Shown piece by piece: positions 23,898 through 33,002 of a DNA stretch of 58,270 bases. The stretch lies in the NCBI RefSeq assembly GCF_900116345.1, contig NZ_FPAH01000016.1:1-58270 (forward strand). The letters run 5' to 3'. Origin of the DNA: Succinivibrio dextrinosolvens. Its GTDB lineage: Bacteria > Pseudomonadota > Gammaproteobacteria > Enterobacterales > Succinivibrionaceae. The translations under genes were made by a program, and so were the position numbers. Numbering within the stretch: the stretch's first letter is position 1; each line of letters opens with the position of its first letter. The notes under the pieces were generated by a model that was not told the DNA's origin, did no database searches, and worked only from the letters and a program-made list of their open reading frames with translations.

Positions 23898-24893
23898 TTA
23901 AAAACTCTTTACAAAACAATCAGTATAACCTTTCTGCTTTAAAGAGGCGGCTGCATTTCTTGCAGAGCCTTCACTTAATGGGCCTACCAGCACCTTGTTG
24001 ATGTTGCCTTCCTTACGGATCACGATAGGATAGGAGATTTTAGTCTGAACATTGTTCTTAATCTCATTTGCCATCAGATCAGAATTACATGCAACCAGCT
24101 GAACATACCAGCCTGGAACTGTATTAGATACAGAGCTTGCTGTATTAGATGTTATTCTCTGATTATTAGTATTTATGTAGCCTGTATTAGCACTTCCTGC
24201 AGATCTTGAGGTTGCAGCTCCAATATGCTGATAGGACGAAGTTTTCTTGTTGACAACCTGTGCATACTGCTGCTGTTTTACTCCTGCAGGTTTTCCTACA
24301 GCATTGGTGTAGGTACCGTTTGAGCTTACATTGATAAGCTCGATTTTAACCTTTGAGGTTCCGGTTCCAACCATATCAATGGCACGGGCTGAACCTTCTG
24401 ATAAATCAAGAATTCTGTCTCCGACAAATGGTCCTCTGTCATTTACTCTTACGATAACCTTTTTACCGTTGCGAAGATTTGTAACCTTAAGATATGAAGG
24501 TAATGGCAGATTTTTGTGTGCTGCGGTGAATCCCTTCTGGTCATAAATTTCACCGTTGGAAGTCTTCTGTCCGTGGAAGCCTGGACCGTACCATGAGGCA
24601 ATACCCTCTTCAACATATGAAGTGGTTCCATTCCAGACCATGTAGTTTTTACCCAAGACTCTATAATCTTTGTTACAACCTCCGGTCCTCTGGTACTCGT
24701 ATCTAGGTACTGCGCCTCCTACACCGTTGATATTGACGGTTTCAGTCTGAGGCATAGGTTTTGTCTTGTTTGGACCTGTTCCGTATCTGTATGAACCTGA
24801 GAATGATGGAGAACCACCTGATGATGAACACCCCTGAAGAACAAGTGCCGCTGAAACTGTAATAATGGTAGCTATAAATTTTATGTTTTTCAT
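23898..24893 (-). CDS. rlpA: Rare lipoprotein A (RlpA), septal lytic transglycosylase family
   Basis: 331 residues from the chosen start MKNIKFIATII, which gives a clean lipoprotein signal with lipobox ALVLQGC; the longer frame begins 16 codons upstream without a signal of its own. The double-psi beta-barrel domain is evident (GIASWYGPGFHGQKTSNGEIYD, AAHKNLPLPSYLKVTN, VNDRGPFVGDRILDLS), with a C-terminal SPOR domain (WYVQLVACNS to the end) that binds denuded septal glycan. RlpA proteins are septal glycan-processing factors. The neighbouring mrdA-mrdB and dacA are the usual context. Confidence 0.94.
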   Translation of the reverse strand: MKNIKFIATIITVSAALVLQGCSSSGGSPSFSGSYRYGTGPNKTKPMPQTETVNINGVGGAVPRYEYQRTGGCNKDYRVLGKNYMVWNGTTSYVEEGIASWYGPGFHGQKTSNGEIYDQKGFTAAHKNLPLPSYLKVTNLRNGKKVIVRVNDRGPFVGDRILDLSEGSARAIDMVGTGTSKVKIELINVSSNGTYTNAVGKPAGVKQQQYAQVVNKKTSSYQHIGAATSRSAGSANTGYINTNNQRITSNTASSVSNTVPGWYVQLVACNSDLMANEIKNNVQTKISYPIVIRKEGNINKVLVGPLSEGSARNAAASLKQKGYTDCFVKSF

Positions 24894-25034
24894 TAAAAAG
24901 AATCTCTCCATTCTCATCGGCAAAATCAGACCTTCAAGCACAATATTTTAATAACTACTGATTACACTTAAAAGCCTTTTATTTCATTATTTATTGTTTT
25001 TGACTGTCAGTGCGGATTGACAGTTTGTCTGTGA

Positions 25035-26042
25035 TTAAGGCTTCTTACTTCTGTGTACTACTTTCTGCCCCTGCTGCTGTTTAACCTTGTTTACTCCCAT
25101 AGCAATGAACTCAGACAGTTCATATACTGCACGGGCATACAGTTGAGAGGTGTTGTATCTCATAATTGAATGGAAATTCTCAAGTCCAACTGCATAGCCT
25201 TTCTGACCGTTCTCAAGATCATAGGCAAACAGTCTTATTTTCTGGTTGGGACTCAGATTAACCTTGGTGGTTGCACCTGACTTGTAGAGTTCATCAACAG
25301 TAAGATTCCACTGCTTGTCCATAAGAGCCTTAGGATCGGCATTGTTGATGTGACAAGGATAGTAGATCCCTCTACCGGTCTGCCAGCCGTGCCCCTTGAA
25401 ATAATTTGCTACAGATCCAATGGCATCTACTCTGTTGGTAAACAGATTTACATAGCCGTCTCCATCATAGTCTACAGCATAATCAAGATAGGCTGAAGGC
25501 ATAAACTGTCCCATGCCCATTGCTCCTGCATATGAGCCCTTGATGTCGTTATAGTTCCATTCCTCTCTTGAAGCCAGAGCGACAAATCTAGCAAATTCTT
25601 TTGAGAAGTAGGCTTCTCTCTTTGGATAGTTAAAGCCGAGAGTATAAAGGGCATCGAGAACTCTCCAACTGCCCATGTTCTTTCCAAAGAAGGTTTCTAC
25701 TCCGATAATCGCACAGATAATCTCATATGGAACACCAAAATCCTTCTGTGCTTTAAGCAGTGTCTTCTCATTCTCAAAGTAGAATTTAACCGCAGCTTCA
25801 ATTCTTGAGGTGGTGATAAAGATCTTTCGGTACTGCCACCATGGCTTACCCTCTGATGGTCGGGTTATTGCATCAATGATCTTCTGCTGATATACAGCTT
25901 GGGAGACAGCATCTTTTAGTGTCTGAACATCAATGCCAGCATACTGTGCCAGTTCATTATAGTTAGGGGCTGCCTGTACGTATGAATTTGCAAAAAAGGA
26001 TAATCCCAATGCTAAGGCGAGTTTACTGATTGTTTTTTTCAT
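25035..26042 (-). CDS. mltB: Membrane-associated lytic transglycosylase B
   Basis: A 335-residue MltB-family (GH103) murein transglycosylase. The signal peptide covers about residues 1-24 (QAA site, no lipobox Cys, so it is probably soluble periplasmic). The catalytic Glu116 is in IIGVETFFGKNMG, followed by the family segments LGFNYPKR, YAGAMGMGQFMPSAYLDYAVDYDGDG and YFKGHGWQTG. It cleaves glycan strands to form 1,6-anhydromuramyl ends. It is inserted between mrdB and rlpA, which are adjacent in E. coli, and lies 36 bp downstream of mrdB on the same strand. Confidence 0.93.
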   Translation of the reverse strand: MKKTISKLALALGLSFFANSYVQAAPNYNELAQYAGIDVQTLKDAVSQAVYQQKIIDAITRPSEGKPWWQYRKIFITTSRIEAAVKFYFENEKTLLKAQKDFGVPYEIICAIIGVETFFGKNMGSWRVLDALYTLGFNYPKREAYFSKEFARFVALASREEWNYNDIKGSYAGAMGMGQFMPSAYLDYAVDYDGDGYVNLFTNRVDAIGSVANYFKGHGWQTGRGIYYPCHINNADPKALMDKQWNLTVDELYKSGATTKVNLSPNQKIRLFAYDLENGQKGYAVGLENFHSIMRYNTSQLYARAVYELSEFIAMGVNKVKQQQGQKVVHRSKKP

Positions 26043-26078
26043 TCTTTTCTATATGTCTGCACAATGTGTGCAGCCTCC

Positions 26079-27230
26079 TTACTTATTATCCTTCTTAAAG
26101 AAACTTACTTTTTTATGAGTATGAATCGACATCATGATTCCAAAGCAGATCATGAGGGTAATCATTGCTGTTCCTCCATAACTGATAAGAGGCAGAGGAA
26201 CACCTACCACCGGCAGAATTCCTGAAACCATGCCGATATTTACAAAGATGTAGAACATGAAAGTGAAGGTGAAACTTCCACACAGGATCCTTTCAAAGTT
26301 ATGACGGGCATTCAAGGTGATGACAACACATCTTCCGATTATAAAACAGTAAAGTGATATCAGAATGAGGAAGCCTACAAGTCCGGTTTCCTCTGAGAGT
26401 ACTGCAAATATAAAATCAGTATGAGGTTCAGGTAAGAAGTCCAGCTGTGACTGACTTCCCTGCAACCAGCCTTTTCCATATAGACCACCTGAGCCAATGG
26501 CAATTTTTGACTGAATAATATGGTATCCGGCACCTAGAGGATCTGAGGATGGATCCAATAGTGTAAATACACGCTGTTTCTGATAGTCATGAAGTACGAA
26601 ATTCCAGATTACAGGCAGTGCCGCCGCACCTGCAATTGCTCCTGTAATCAGCCACCACCATGAAAGACCAGCAATAAAGATACAGATAAATCCTGCAACG
26701 GATACCAGAGCTGCGGTTCCTAAGTCAGGCTGCATCAGGATCAGAACGGTTGGAATACCCACAATAACGAAGGAACAGATGGTATGCAGCAGTTTTGGGG
26801 GAAGCGCCGTTTTAGCGAGGAAAGCTGCCACAGACAGAGGCATAACAACCTTGAAGAATTCTGATGGCTGAATTCTTACAATACCAAGATTAAGCCATCT
26901 CTGAGCTCCCTTTGAAATATCACCGAAAAGCTCAACTAATATCAACAGAATAACGCCTATGATGTACAGATATGTTGAAGCCTTGGCAAAATACTTTGGC
27001 GGGATCTGTGCTACAGCAATCATGAGTACGAAAGCTGCGCCTGTTCTTGTGATCTGTCTAATCAGCATATCTGCCTGCTGACCTGAGGCGGAATAAAGCA
27101 CAAACAGACTGAAACATAGCGCTAAGAACAAACCGAACATTAAAGGTAGATCAATGTGGTGTCTGGTAAAGAAATTCTTACCAATGCTGTTGCTGTTAAC
27201 CTGACTTAATGTGTTTTTATCTTCTGACAT
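26079..27230 (-). CDS. mrdB: Peptidoglycan glycosyltransferase RodA
   Basis: A 383-residue SEDS-family polymerase of the elongasome. About ten membrane helices are visible; family signatures include AQRWLNLGIVRIQPSEFFK, LIQPDLGTA-type MQPDLGTAALV, and VVGVPLPLISYGGT near the C-terminus. It makes glycan strands together with PBP2, encoded 33 bp upstream. A short N-terminal hydrophilic segment of about 25 residues precedes the first helix. Confidence 0.96.
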   Translation of the reverse strand: MSEDKNTLSQVNSNSIGKNFFTRHHIDLPLMFGLFLALCFSLFVLYSASGQQADMLIRQITRTGAAFVLMIAVAQIPPKYFAKASTYLYIIGVILLILVELFGDISKGAQRWLNLGIVRIQPSEFFKVVMPLSVAAFLAKTALPPKLLHTICSFVIVGIPTVLILMQPDLGTAALVSVAGFICIFIAGLSWWWLITGAIAGAAALPVIWNFVLHDYQKQRVFTLLDPSSDPLGAGYHIIQSKIAIGSGGLYGKGWLQGSQSQLDFLPEPHTDFIFAVLSEETGLVGFLILISLYCFIIGRCVVITLNARHNFERILCGSFTFTFMFYIFVNIGMVSGILPVVGVPLPLISYGGTAMITLMICFGIMMSIHTHKKVSFFKKDNK

Positions 27231-27263
27231 ATAATTTCTTGATATTAAGCTTTGTTGTCTGTT

Positions 27264-29282
27264 TTACTGTAATACGACAGTACCGCCCATTCCGAACTTT
27301 ACTACCTGAGGATTTGGGTCGCCCATGTAGCCGTTAGGATAAAGATCTAAAAGATATTTATCGATCATTGCTCTGGCAACTGGGGCTGCCTTGGTAGAAC
27401 CGCCACCTTCGTTTTCAAGAATAACTGCAACAAGAATACGTGGCTTTTTAAATGGGGCGTAGGCAACGAACAGGGCGTTGTCACGGTGTTCTACCTTCAG
27501 CTTTGAAGCATTGTATTTTTCACCTTGCTTGATTGAAACCACTTGAGCTGTACCTGATTTTCCTGCTGCCTTATATTTTGCTCCAAAGAAAGCTCTTCTG
27601 CCGGTACCTTCTGGTCCGTTAACAACAAGATACATACCGGTTCTGCAGTCCTCGTAGTACTGAGGATCAGTAACCTTTAGCATATCTTCCGGTTCTTCCT
27701 GTGCGTATTCAGTGACTTCATTGGTAGTAGGGTCAACCATTTCCTTCAAAAGATGAGGTGTTCTGGTTACACCACGATTAGCAAGTGTTGCATGTGCCTT
27801 AGCAAGCTGCATCAGAGTAGATGTCCAGTAACCCTGACCGATTCCGATAGGCACTGTGTCACCAAGGTGCCACTGCTGATTGAAACGGGATTTCTTCCAG
27901 TCTCGTGATGGATTGATGCCTAAAGATTCCTCGGAAATATCAATACCGGTCTTCTTTCCAAAACCGTATCTGTCAAGGTAGTCATGAATTCTGTTAATTC
28001 CTGCTCTGTATGCAAGATCGTAGAAGTAGGTATCTGCTGAAATTTCAATTGCTCGGTATAAATCCATCCAGCCATGACCCCAGGCTCTCCAATCTCGGAA
28101 CTGATGAGATGACCCCGGCAGTTTGAAATAAGGTGCACCAAAGAAATTACCCTTGGTGGTTATGAGTTTTTCATTCAGACCCATTACACAGAGCAGTGGC
28201 TTAACTGTAGAAGCTGGCGCATATCCGCCCTGAGTTGCTCGGTTGATCAGGGGATGACCTGGATTGTCTAAAAGACGCTTGTACTCTCCTGAACGAATGC
28301 CTCTAACAAAAGGATTAGGATCGTAACTAGGGTTGGAATACATTGCCAGAATTTCACCATTGGCAGGATCAATGGCAACAACCGCCCCTTTCATCTGACC
28401 GAATATTTCCTGTGCATAATACTGCAGTCTGATGTCGATGGTAAGCTTCAGATCTTTTCCTGGAACAGGTGGTTCATAGTTCAGGGTTCTTATGACCTGA
28501 CCATGTGAATTGACTTCAACCTTGGTTGAGCCGGTTTCACCATGAAGTGAATCCTCATAGAATTTCTCAATACCAAGCTTACCTATTTCAGTAGAGCCCT
28601 CGTAGTTTTCAAGTTTGCCAGTACTTGCCAGTTTCTTTACGTCATTCTGGTTGATTCTTGATACGTAACCAGTGGTATGGGTTGTAATATCTGCAAATGG
28701 GTAATATCTCTTCAGATTGGCCACAATCTGAGCATTTGGATATTTATATGAGTTAACCGCAAATGTTGCAATCTGCTCCTCGGAGAGGAAGTTAGACAGC
28801 TCAACTCCGGAGAATCTCTTTCTGGTTTTTGATTCATAAAGTAATCTTGAGATATCCTTTTCGGACAGATTGAGCTCAAGGAGCTTATCTAACTCAACAA
28901 TTGTGTCTCTGGTGTTGATCTGTTTGTTAGGGAATAGTACCAGATGATAAACTGGTGAGTTATCTGCTAGAACTACGTGATTACGATCATAGATGATTCC
29001 TCGAGGAGGCACTACTGGCATAACCTTGATGCTGTTTTCATTAGATCTGGTTTTGTAGTCCTGATAGGAGATAATCTGCAGATAATATAGATTACAGAAA
29101 AGGATTATCACCATCAGTATGGAGATACCAATGCATATGAATACACGTGAACGGAAGACTCTAAGTTCAAGCTCCTCGTTACGATTTTCTTTACCAATTC
29201 CTCCTCTGGAGCTGTAACGTCTTTTCTTGATTTCTCCGAAAAGAGGACGGTCGTGTCGACTTTTTTTGCTAAAAAATGACAA
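27264..29282 (-). CDS. mrdA: Penicillin-binding protein 2
   Basis: A 672-residue class B PBP, the transpeptidase partner of RodA. After a basic cytoplasmic N-terminus and one membrane segment (about residues 50-70) come the dimerisation domain (RGIIYDRNHVVLADNS) and the transpeptidase domain with Ser358-T-V-Lys361, the SADTYFYDLA motif and KSGTAQV. The drawn start is TTG; no in-frame ATG exists before the membrane segment, so either this TTG is used or the true start is unclear. The cytoplasmic N-terminal segment is longer than in E. coli PBP2. Confidence 0.95.
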   Translation of the reverse strand: MSFFSKKSRHDRPLFGEIKKRRYSSRGGIGKENRNEELELRVFRSRVFICIGISILMVIILFCNLYYLQIISYQDYKTRSNENSIKVMPVVPPRGIIYDRNHVVLADNSPVYHLVLFPNKQINTRDTIVELDKLLELNLSEKDISRLLYESKTRKRFSGVELSNFLSEEQIATFAVNSYKYPNAQIVANLKRYYPFADITTHTTGYVSRINQNDVKKLASTGKLENYEGSTEIGKLGIEKFYEDSLHGETGSTKVEVNSHGQVIRTLNYEPPVPGKDLKLTIDIRLQYYAQEIFGQMKGAVVAIDPANGEILAMYSNPSYDPNPFVRGIRSGEYKRLLDNPGHPLINRATQGGYAPASTVKPLLCVMGLNEKLITTKGNFFGAPYFKLPGSSHQFRDWRAWGHGWMDLYRAIEISADTYFYDLAYRAGINRIHDYLDRYGFGKKTGIDISEESLGINPSRDWKKSRFNQQWHLGDTVPIGIGQGYWTSTLMQLAKAHATLANRGVTRTPHLLKEMVDPTTNEVTEYAQEEPEDMLKVTDPQYYEDCRTGMYLVVNGPEGTGRRAFFGAKYKAAGKSGTAQVVSIKQGEKYNASKLKVEHRDNALFVAYAPFKKPRILVAVILENEGGGSTKAAPVARAMIDKYLLDLYPNGYMGDPNPQVVKFGMGGTVVLQ

Positions 29283-29409
29283 TTTTTTCTCTGAAATTCT
29301 TCTTATATTTTCCGCACTTACTTATTATTTTAGCGATAAATAATTATAGTTATCGTATATTTTATTTTTTTTAACTAATTTTGCGGAGTTTTTCAAATAA
29401 TCTTGATTT

Positions 29410-29880
29410 TTATGCTCGATGGTAAGGGAGATTTGCGTAAATACTCCATCCTCGATAGATGGTTTCAGCAAGAAATACTCTTACCAGAGGATGAGGCAAT
29501 GTAAGTTTTGATAACGACCACAGCTCATTGGCCTTATTTCTAACTTCATCAGTAAGTCCGTTTGGGCCTCCGATAATAAGAACCACATCCATACCGAGGT
29601 TTTGCCAGAAACCTACCTTATCTCCGAGTTCTAGGGAGGTAAACTGTTTCCCTCTTTCATCCAGCGCGATTATGTAGGCCTTCTTTGGTAAAGCCTCAAG
29701 GATCATCTTTGCTTCCTGCTCTTTAGCCTTTTCGTCTGAGTTTTTGCCGTTACGTTTTACAGGAGCAATTTCCTCTAACACCAGTTTCATCTCGGGAGGA
29801 AATCTTTTCTGATAGTCTGTAAAAGCTTCAGTTACCCACGAAGGCATTTTGTTGCCAACAGCAATGATAATCAGTTTCAT
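29410..29880 (-). CDS. rlmH: 23S rRNA pseudouridine-1915 N3-methyltransferase RlmH
   Basis: A 156-residue SPOUT methyltransferase. The start MKLIIIAVGNKMPSWV, ALDERGKQFTS, IIGGPNGLTDEVR and the C-terminal HPLVRVFLAETIYRGWSI and HRA end match E. coli RlmH (155). It modifies the A-site finger region of completed 70S ribosomes. It lies 3 bp after rsfS, the conserved rsfS-rlmH pair; a 127-bp AT-rich gap separates it from mrdA downstream. Confidence 0.97.
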   Translation of the reverse strand: MKLIIIAVGNKMPSWVTEAFTDYQKRFPPEMKLVLEEIAPVKRNGKNSDEKAKEQEAKMILEALPKKAYIIALDERGKQFTSLELGDKVGFWQNLGMDVVLIIGGPNGLTDEVRNKANELWSLSKLTLPHPLVRVFLAETIYRGWSIYANLPYHRA

Positions 29881-29883
29881 GCT

Positions 29884-30219
29884 TTAAAATCCTGCGGCCA
29901 TGCAGCGGTATAGGTCATCAAGCTCATATCTTTCTCTGGCGTCATTCTGAAGAATGTGAACCATTACGGTGCCTGTATCAACAATAACCCATTCACCAAG
30001 TTGTTCGCCGGAAATCTTGATGTGCTTTAAACCTTCCTTGTAAAGATTGTCCACAAGTCTTTGAGCGATGGCGCTTACGTGACGGTTGGAGGTGCCGGTG
30101 CAGATCACCATATTGTCTGCAATTGAAGAGTGTTCCTTAACATCAATGCTAACCAGATCTCTTGCCTTTGAATCCTCAAGAGTCTTGATGCATTTTTGAA
30201 TTAAAATTTCGTTTTCCAA
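29884..30219 (-). CDS. rsfS: Ribosome silencing factor RsfS
   Basis: 111 residues from a TTG start at 30219. This start aligns residue for residue with the E. coli N-terminus, lies eight bases after GAGAG, and removes a 62-bp overlap with nadD that an upstream ATG would create; the nadD stop is one base away. The family signature DNMVICTGTSNRHVSAIA and the C-terminal RYELDDLYR are present. RsfS binds L14 and blocks subunit joining in starved cells. The adjacent nadD and rlmH are its usual partners. Confidence 0.93.
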   Translation of the reverse strand: MENEILIQKCIKTLEDSKARDLVSIDVKEHSSIADNMVICTGTSNRHVSAIAQRLVDNLYKEGLKHIKISGEQLGEWVIVDTGTVMVHILQNDARERYELDDLYRCMAAGF

Positions 30220-30220
30220 A

Positions 30221-30943
30221 TTAAGAGTCTCTCTTTTTGTATAGTGAATTTTTTGTAATATACTCAATAATTCCCTTATCAAGATAAGTCAGTGAGTAGG
30301 GGAATTTATCTGTGTATTCTGATAAATCCGTATGCTGTTCAGCTGTTTTATAATAATCTTCAAATTCCTGCCTTATTTTACTAGAACTTACATCATTAAA
30401 GCATTCTTTTAGTAAAAAGCAGTTACCTTTTTCTTCATTAAGTTTTTGGAAAAAATCAGAATTATCTTCATAAACAGCATGGGTTGTCAGATAAGTCTTT
30501 ACCTCAGGGTTGGAATCTTCAATACTGTAGCCTTTTCTTCCAATAACAACAATATTGCATTTATCTGTAATCTGAAGGCCGTTACGCCATTTATCAAGAT
30601 AAATAAGTGAGTCCATGCCCATGCAGAAGAATACTGTGGCCTCAGGGTATTGAACCTTGATTTTATCAATTAAATCAATGGTGTAATGCGGAACATTAGG
30701 ATCTTTCTCAATATCACTTATATTAAGATCACTATATTTCTCTGTAAGTATTTCAAGCATTCTTCGGCGGTGTGAAAAATCCACATGACAGGTATCTTTA
30801 TGTGGTGGTAGCGCATTTGGCACAATGAGGAATATATCAAGCTCAAGTCTGTGCTTGATATATTCTGCGATTCTTATGTGATCGTTATGTGGAGGGTTGA
30901 AACTTCCTCCAAGAACGCCAATTTTCTTAATAGTTTTTGTCAT
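30221..30943 (-). CDS. nadD: Nicotinate-nucleotide adenylyltransferase NadD
   Basis: A 240-residue nucleotidyltransferase that converts nicotinate mononucleotide plus ATP to deamido-NAD. The N-terminal GGSFNPPHNDHIRIA holds the HxGH-type phosphate site, here with Asn-Asp, and the C-terminal SSSKIRQEF is the ISSTxIR equivalent. The E. coli enzyme is 213 residues; the extra length lies in a C-terminal extension. The start codon overlaps the holA stop by one base (TAATG), the usual holA-nadD coupling. Confidence 0.93.
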   Translation of the reverse strand: MTKTIKKIGVLGGSFNPPHNDHIRIAEYIKHRLELDIFLIVPNALPPHKDTCHVDFSHRRRMLEILTEKYSDLNISDIEKDPNVPHYTIDLIDKIKVQYPEATVFFCMGMDSLIYLDKWRNGLQITDKCNIVVIGRKGYSIEDSNPEVKTYLTTHAVYEDNSDFFQKLNEEKGNCFLLKECFNDVSSSKIRQEFEDYYKTAEQHTDLSEYTDKFPYSLTYLDKGIIEYITKNSLYKKRDS

Positions 30944-32040
30944 TAGAGTTTTTTTAAATCTCGTACTGCAGCAGTATATACAGACACAGCCATGTTCTGT
31001 AGTGACTGATAGGCTTTTTTATCGTCAAATTCCTGCAGATATTTAGCTGCCTGGGCAAGTTCGGTTACCAGATAATTATAAAAATCCTGAGGCATGGTTT
31101 GGGCTGCTCGGAGTATTACATCTGAAGTTGAAGGAAGTACAATTCCGTGTGACTTAAAGAAGGCTGAACGCTCCTTAAAGTTTCTACTTTTTAGGATTTG
31201 AGCATTTTCAGGTTCTTTGAGTTTCTTCATAACCCAGAGCATCTTGTCGAAATTTGAGACCACCATAGAAAGGATCTGTGCTCTGTTGGTGTTTGTCTGA
31301 CAAAGGGATGCCAGAATATTCAGCGCTCTCATAGTGTTTGGAGCTAGAACCGCCTCTGAAAATTCAAAGCCAGTGTAGCGGCTGCTTGATTCGAGGTAAG
31401 CCCTTGCAGTTTCAAGATCAATACTGTTTTTTCCTGAGATTTTTGCAATCGAGAAAAACTGATCCACTGCCACAAGATTTCCTTCACAGCATAGAGATAG
31501 AAATGAGATAACGTCATGTTCTATCTTAAGTCCATGTTTCTGTGCCTGTTTGCCAATCCACTGGCTGAACTGAACTCCTGATGGTGCATACAGTATTTCA
31601 TTTATTCCGCCAATATCCATCAGGAAAGCTAGTACATGCTTGAGTTTGGTTTCAACTGAACTCTGTCCTTTGAATTTATCGGTATATTTCTCTGGAGCTG
31701 TTGGCAGAGTGGTTTTCTTTATTCTAGGAATCTCAACAACACATACAACTCCCGGTCTTGATCTCTTGGCTAAGAGCTGAAGTACCTGAACAGTGGTTGA
31801 ATTTATGGCATCAAGATAAATCTTGATGATGCGGTCACCGCCAAAAAGCCCTGGATCGATAAGCTCATTCTCCAGTCTTGCCAGATTAGCAGTAGCACCG
31901 GACGAAAAATCGTTATTGGTAAAGAGCATGAATTCAGCTTCTGGCAGTTCTTTTCGTGCCATCTGAATCAGCATTGAGCTTTTCTCATTCTTAAGAAAAG
32001 GCTCATCACTTGAAATAACGTAAACAGGTGCTAATGACAT
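30943..32040 (-). CDS. holA: DNA polymerase III subunit delta
   Basis: 365 residues from MSLAPVYVISSDEPFL. An in-frame ATG 29 codons further upstream is possible, but the chosen start aligns with the family N-terminus (the LLLGND-type strand near residue 10). The clamp-loader delta fold is recognisable, including PGLFGGDRIIKI and a C-terminal helical collar. Delta opens the beta clamp. It follows lptE, separated by a strong minus-strand hairpin terminator, so part of its transcription may start within the 140-bp gap. Confidence 0.88.
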   Translation of the reverse strand: MSLAPVYVISSDEPFLKNEKSSMLIQMARKELPEAEFMLFTNNDFSSGATANLARLENELIDPGLFGGDRIIKIYLDAINSTTVQVLQLLAKRSRPGVVCVVEIPRIKKTTLPTAPEKYTDKFKGQSSVETKLKHVLAFLMDIGGINEILYAPSGVQFSQWIGKQAQKHGLKIEHDVISFLSLCCEGNLVAVDQFFSIAKISGKNSIDLETARAYLESSSRYTGFEFSEAVLAPNTMRALNILASLCQTNTNRAQILSMVVSNFDKMLWVMKKLKEPENAQILKSRNFKERSAFFKSHGIVLPSTSDVILRAAQTMPQDFYNYLVTELAQAAKYLQEFDDKKAYQSLQNMAVSVYTAAVRDLKKL

Positions 32041-32110
32041 AAAAAATCCGCTATATATTCTGGTAGTTTTAGTTCTGTTATGTATTGAACTGATTTTAAC
32101 AGAATCATCG

Positions 32111-32139
32111 AAAACAAAAGTCAGCATTAAGCTGACTTT
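32111..32139 (-). terminator. Terminator between lptE and holA
   Basis: A perfect 9-bp stem AAAGTCAGC / GCTGACTTT (32117-32125, 32131-32139), five-base loop, followed on the minus strand by TTGTTTT. It splits the leuS-lptE and holA-nadD-rsfS-rlmH units, at least partly. Confidence 0.75.
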
Positions 32140-32180
32140 CGAGAATTTCCCAAAATAAAAATGCGTTAGTCTATTAAGGA

Positions 32181-32984
32181 CTATTTTGCTTTCTTAATGA
32201 AGCCTTCTTCAGTTAGATCATCAGGGGCTTCATTTACCATTTTTATCTTAGTTTTTGGCAGTTCATATTTCTTTTCAGGATTTAAGACTCTAATTCCATT
32301 GTTAAGTTCTGATAGAGCAACGGAATCTGCCTCATATTTTTCCTGAATCTGCTGAGCCTTCAGGGCATCAATCAGAGTCATTGAAGGAGAATTATCAATG
32401 TAGACTGCATTGTTATCCTCATCCTTTGCTAATACCAGCTGAGCCGGTGTTGCCTTTGACTCGTCAGGATCAGACTGCTTTCCAAGATAGTTGATGCGTC
32501 GAATCATCTGATCTGAAAGCTCATCTAAGCTTTCATCCAAAATGATTTGTCTCTCATTGGCACTGGCCAGAGAGTTATCTCCCTTGTTAATAGTAAGTCT
32601 ACTGATACCGTTTCTGATGATGATGGGCTTACTGTGATTAGGGATCTTCAAGGTAGCGGAAGTAGTTACCACTATATTGTATTCCTTTGCAGAACCTGCA
32701 TAATCAATAGAAACTATCGGTGTACTTACAGAAGGTGCGGATATTTCCAGGGAAGGAACATCCTTGCGACTTTTGAATTTTCGATTGGCTGTTCCCTGAT
32801 AGTTAACCTTAACACCTCTAACCTGAAGCTTCTGCACAACCATCTTGTAGAACTGTTCGTGGTAAGCTCCTGTAACATCTATTTCAGCAAGAGTCGATCC
32901 AAGTCTGTTCTGATTAGGAATATGAAAACCACAGGCGCTGAGTCCTAATAGCATTACTCCGACTGCAAAAAGCTTAAATCTCAT
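32181..32984 (-). CDS. lptE: LPS-assembly lipoprotein LptE
   Basis: A 267-residue outer-membrane lipoprotein that plugs and helps assemble the LptD translocon. The signal peptide has the lipobox LGLSAC (Cys18). The LptE core follows with FYKMVVQKLQVRGVKVNY and DELSDQMIRRINYL. E. coli LptE is 193 residues; about 75 extra C-terminal residues are hydrophilic and rich in Asp, Glu and Lys. The order leuS-lptE-holA is conserved in gammaproteobacteria and makes the call firm despite the low similarity typical of this family. Confidence 0.88.
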   Translation of the reverse strand: MRFKLFAVGVMLLGLSACGFHIPNQNRLGSTLAEIDVTGAYHEQFYKMVVQKLQVRGVKVNYQGTANRKFKSRKDVPSLEISAPSVSTPIVSIDYAGSAKEYNIVVTTSATLKIPNHSKPIIIRNGISRLTINKGDNSLASANERQIILDESLDELSDQMIRRINYLGKQSDPDESKATPAQLVLAKDEDNNAVYIDNSPSMTLIDALKAQQIQEKYEADSVALSELNNGIRVLNPEKKYELPKTKIKMVNEAPDDLTEEGFIKKAK

Positions 32985-33002
32985 CCACTACATCCTTAGT
33001 TG

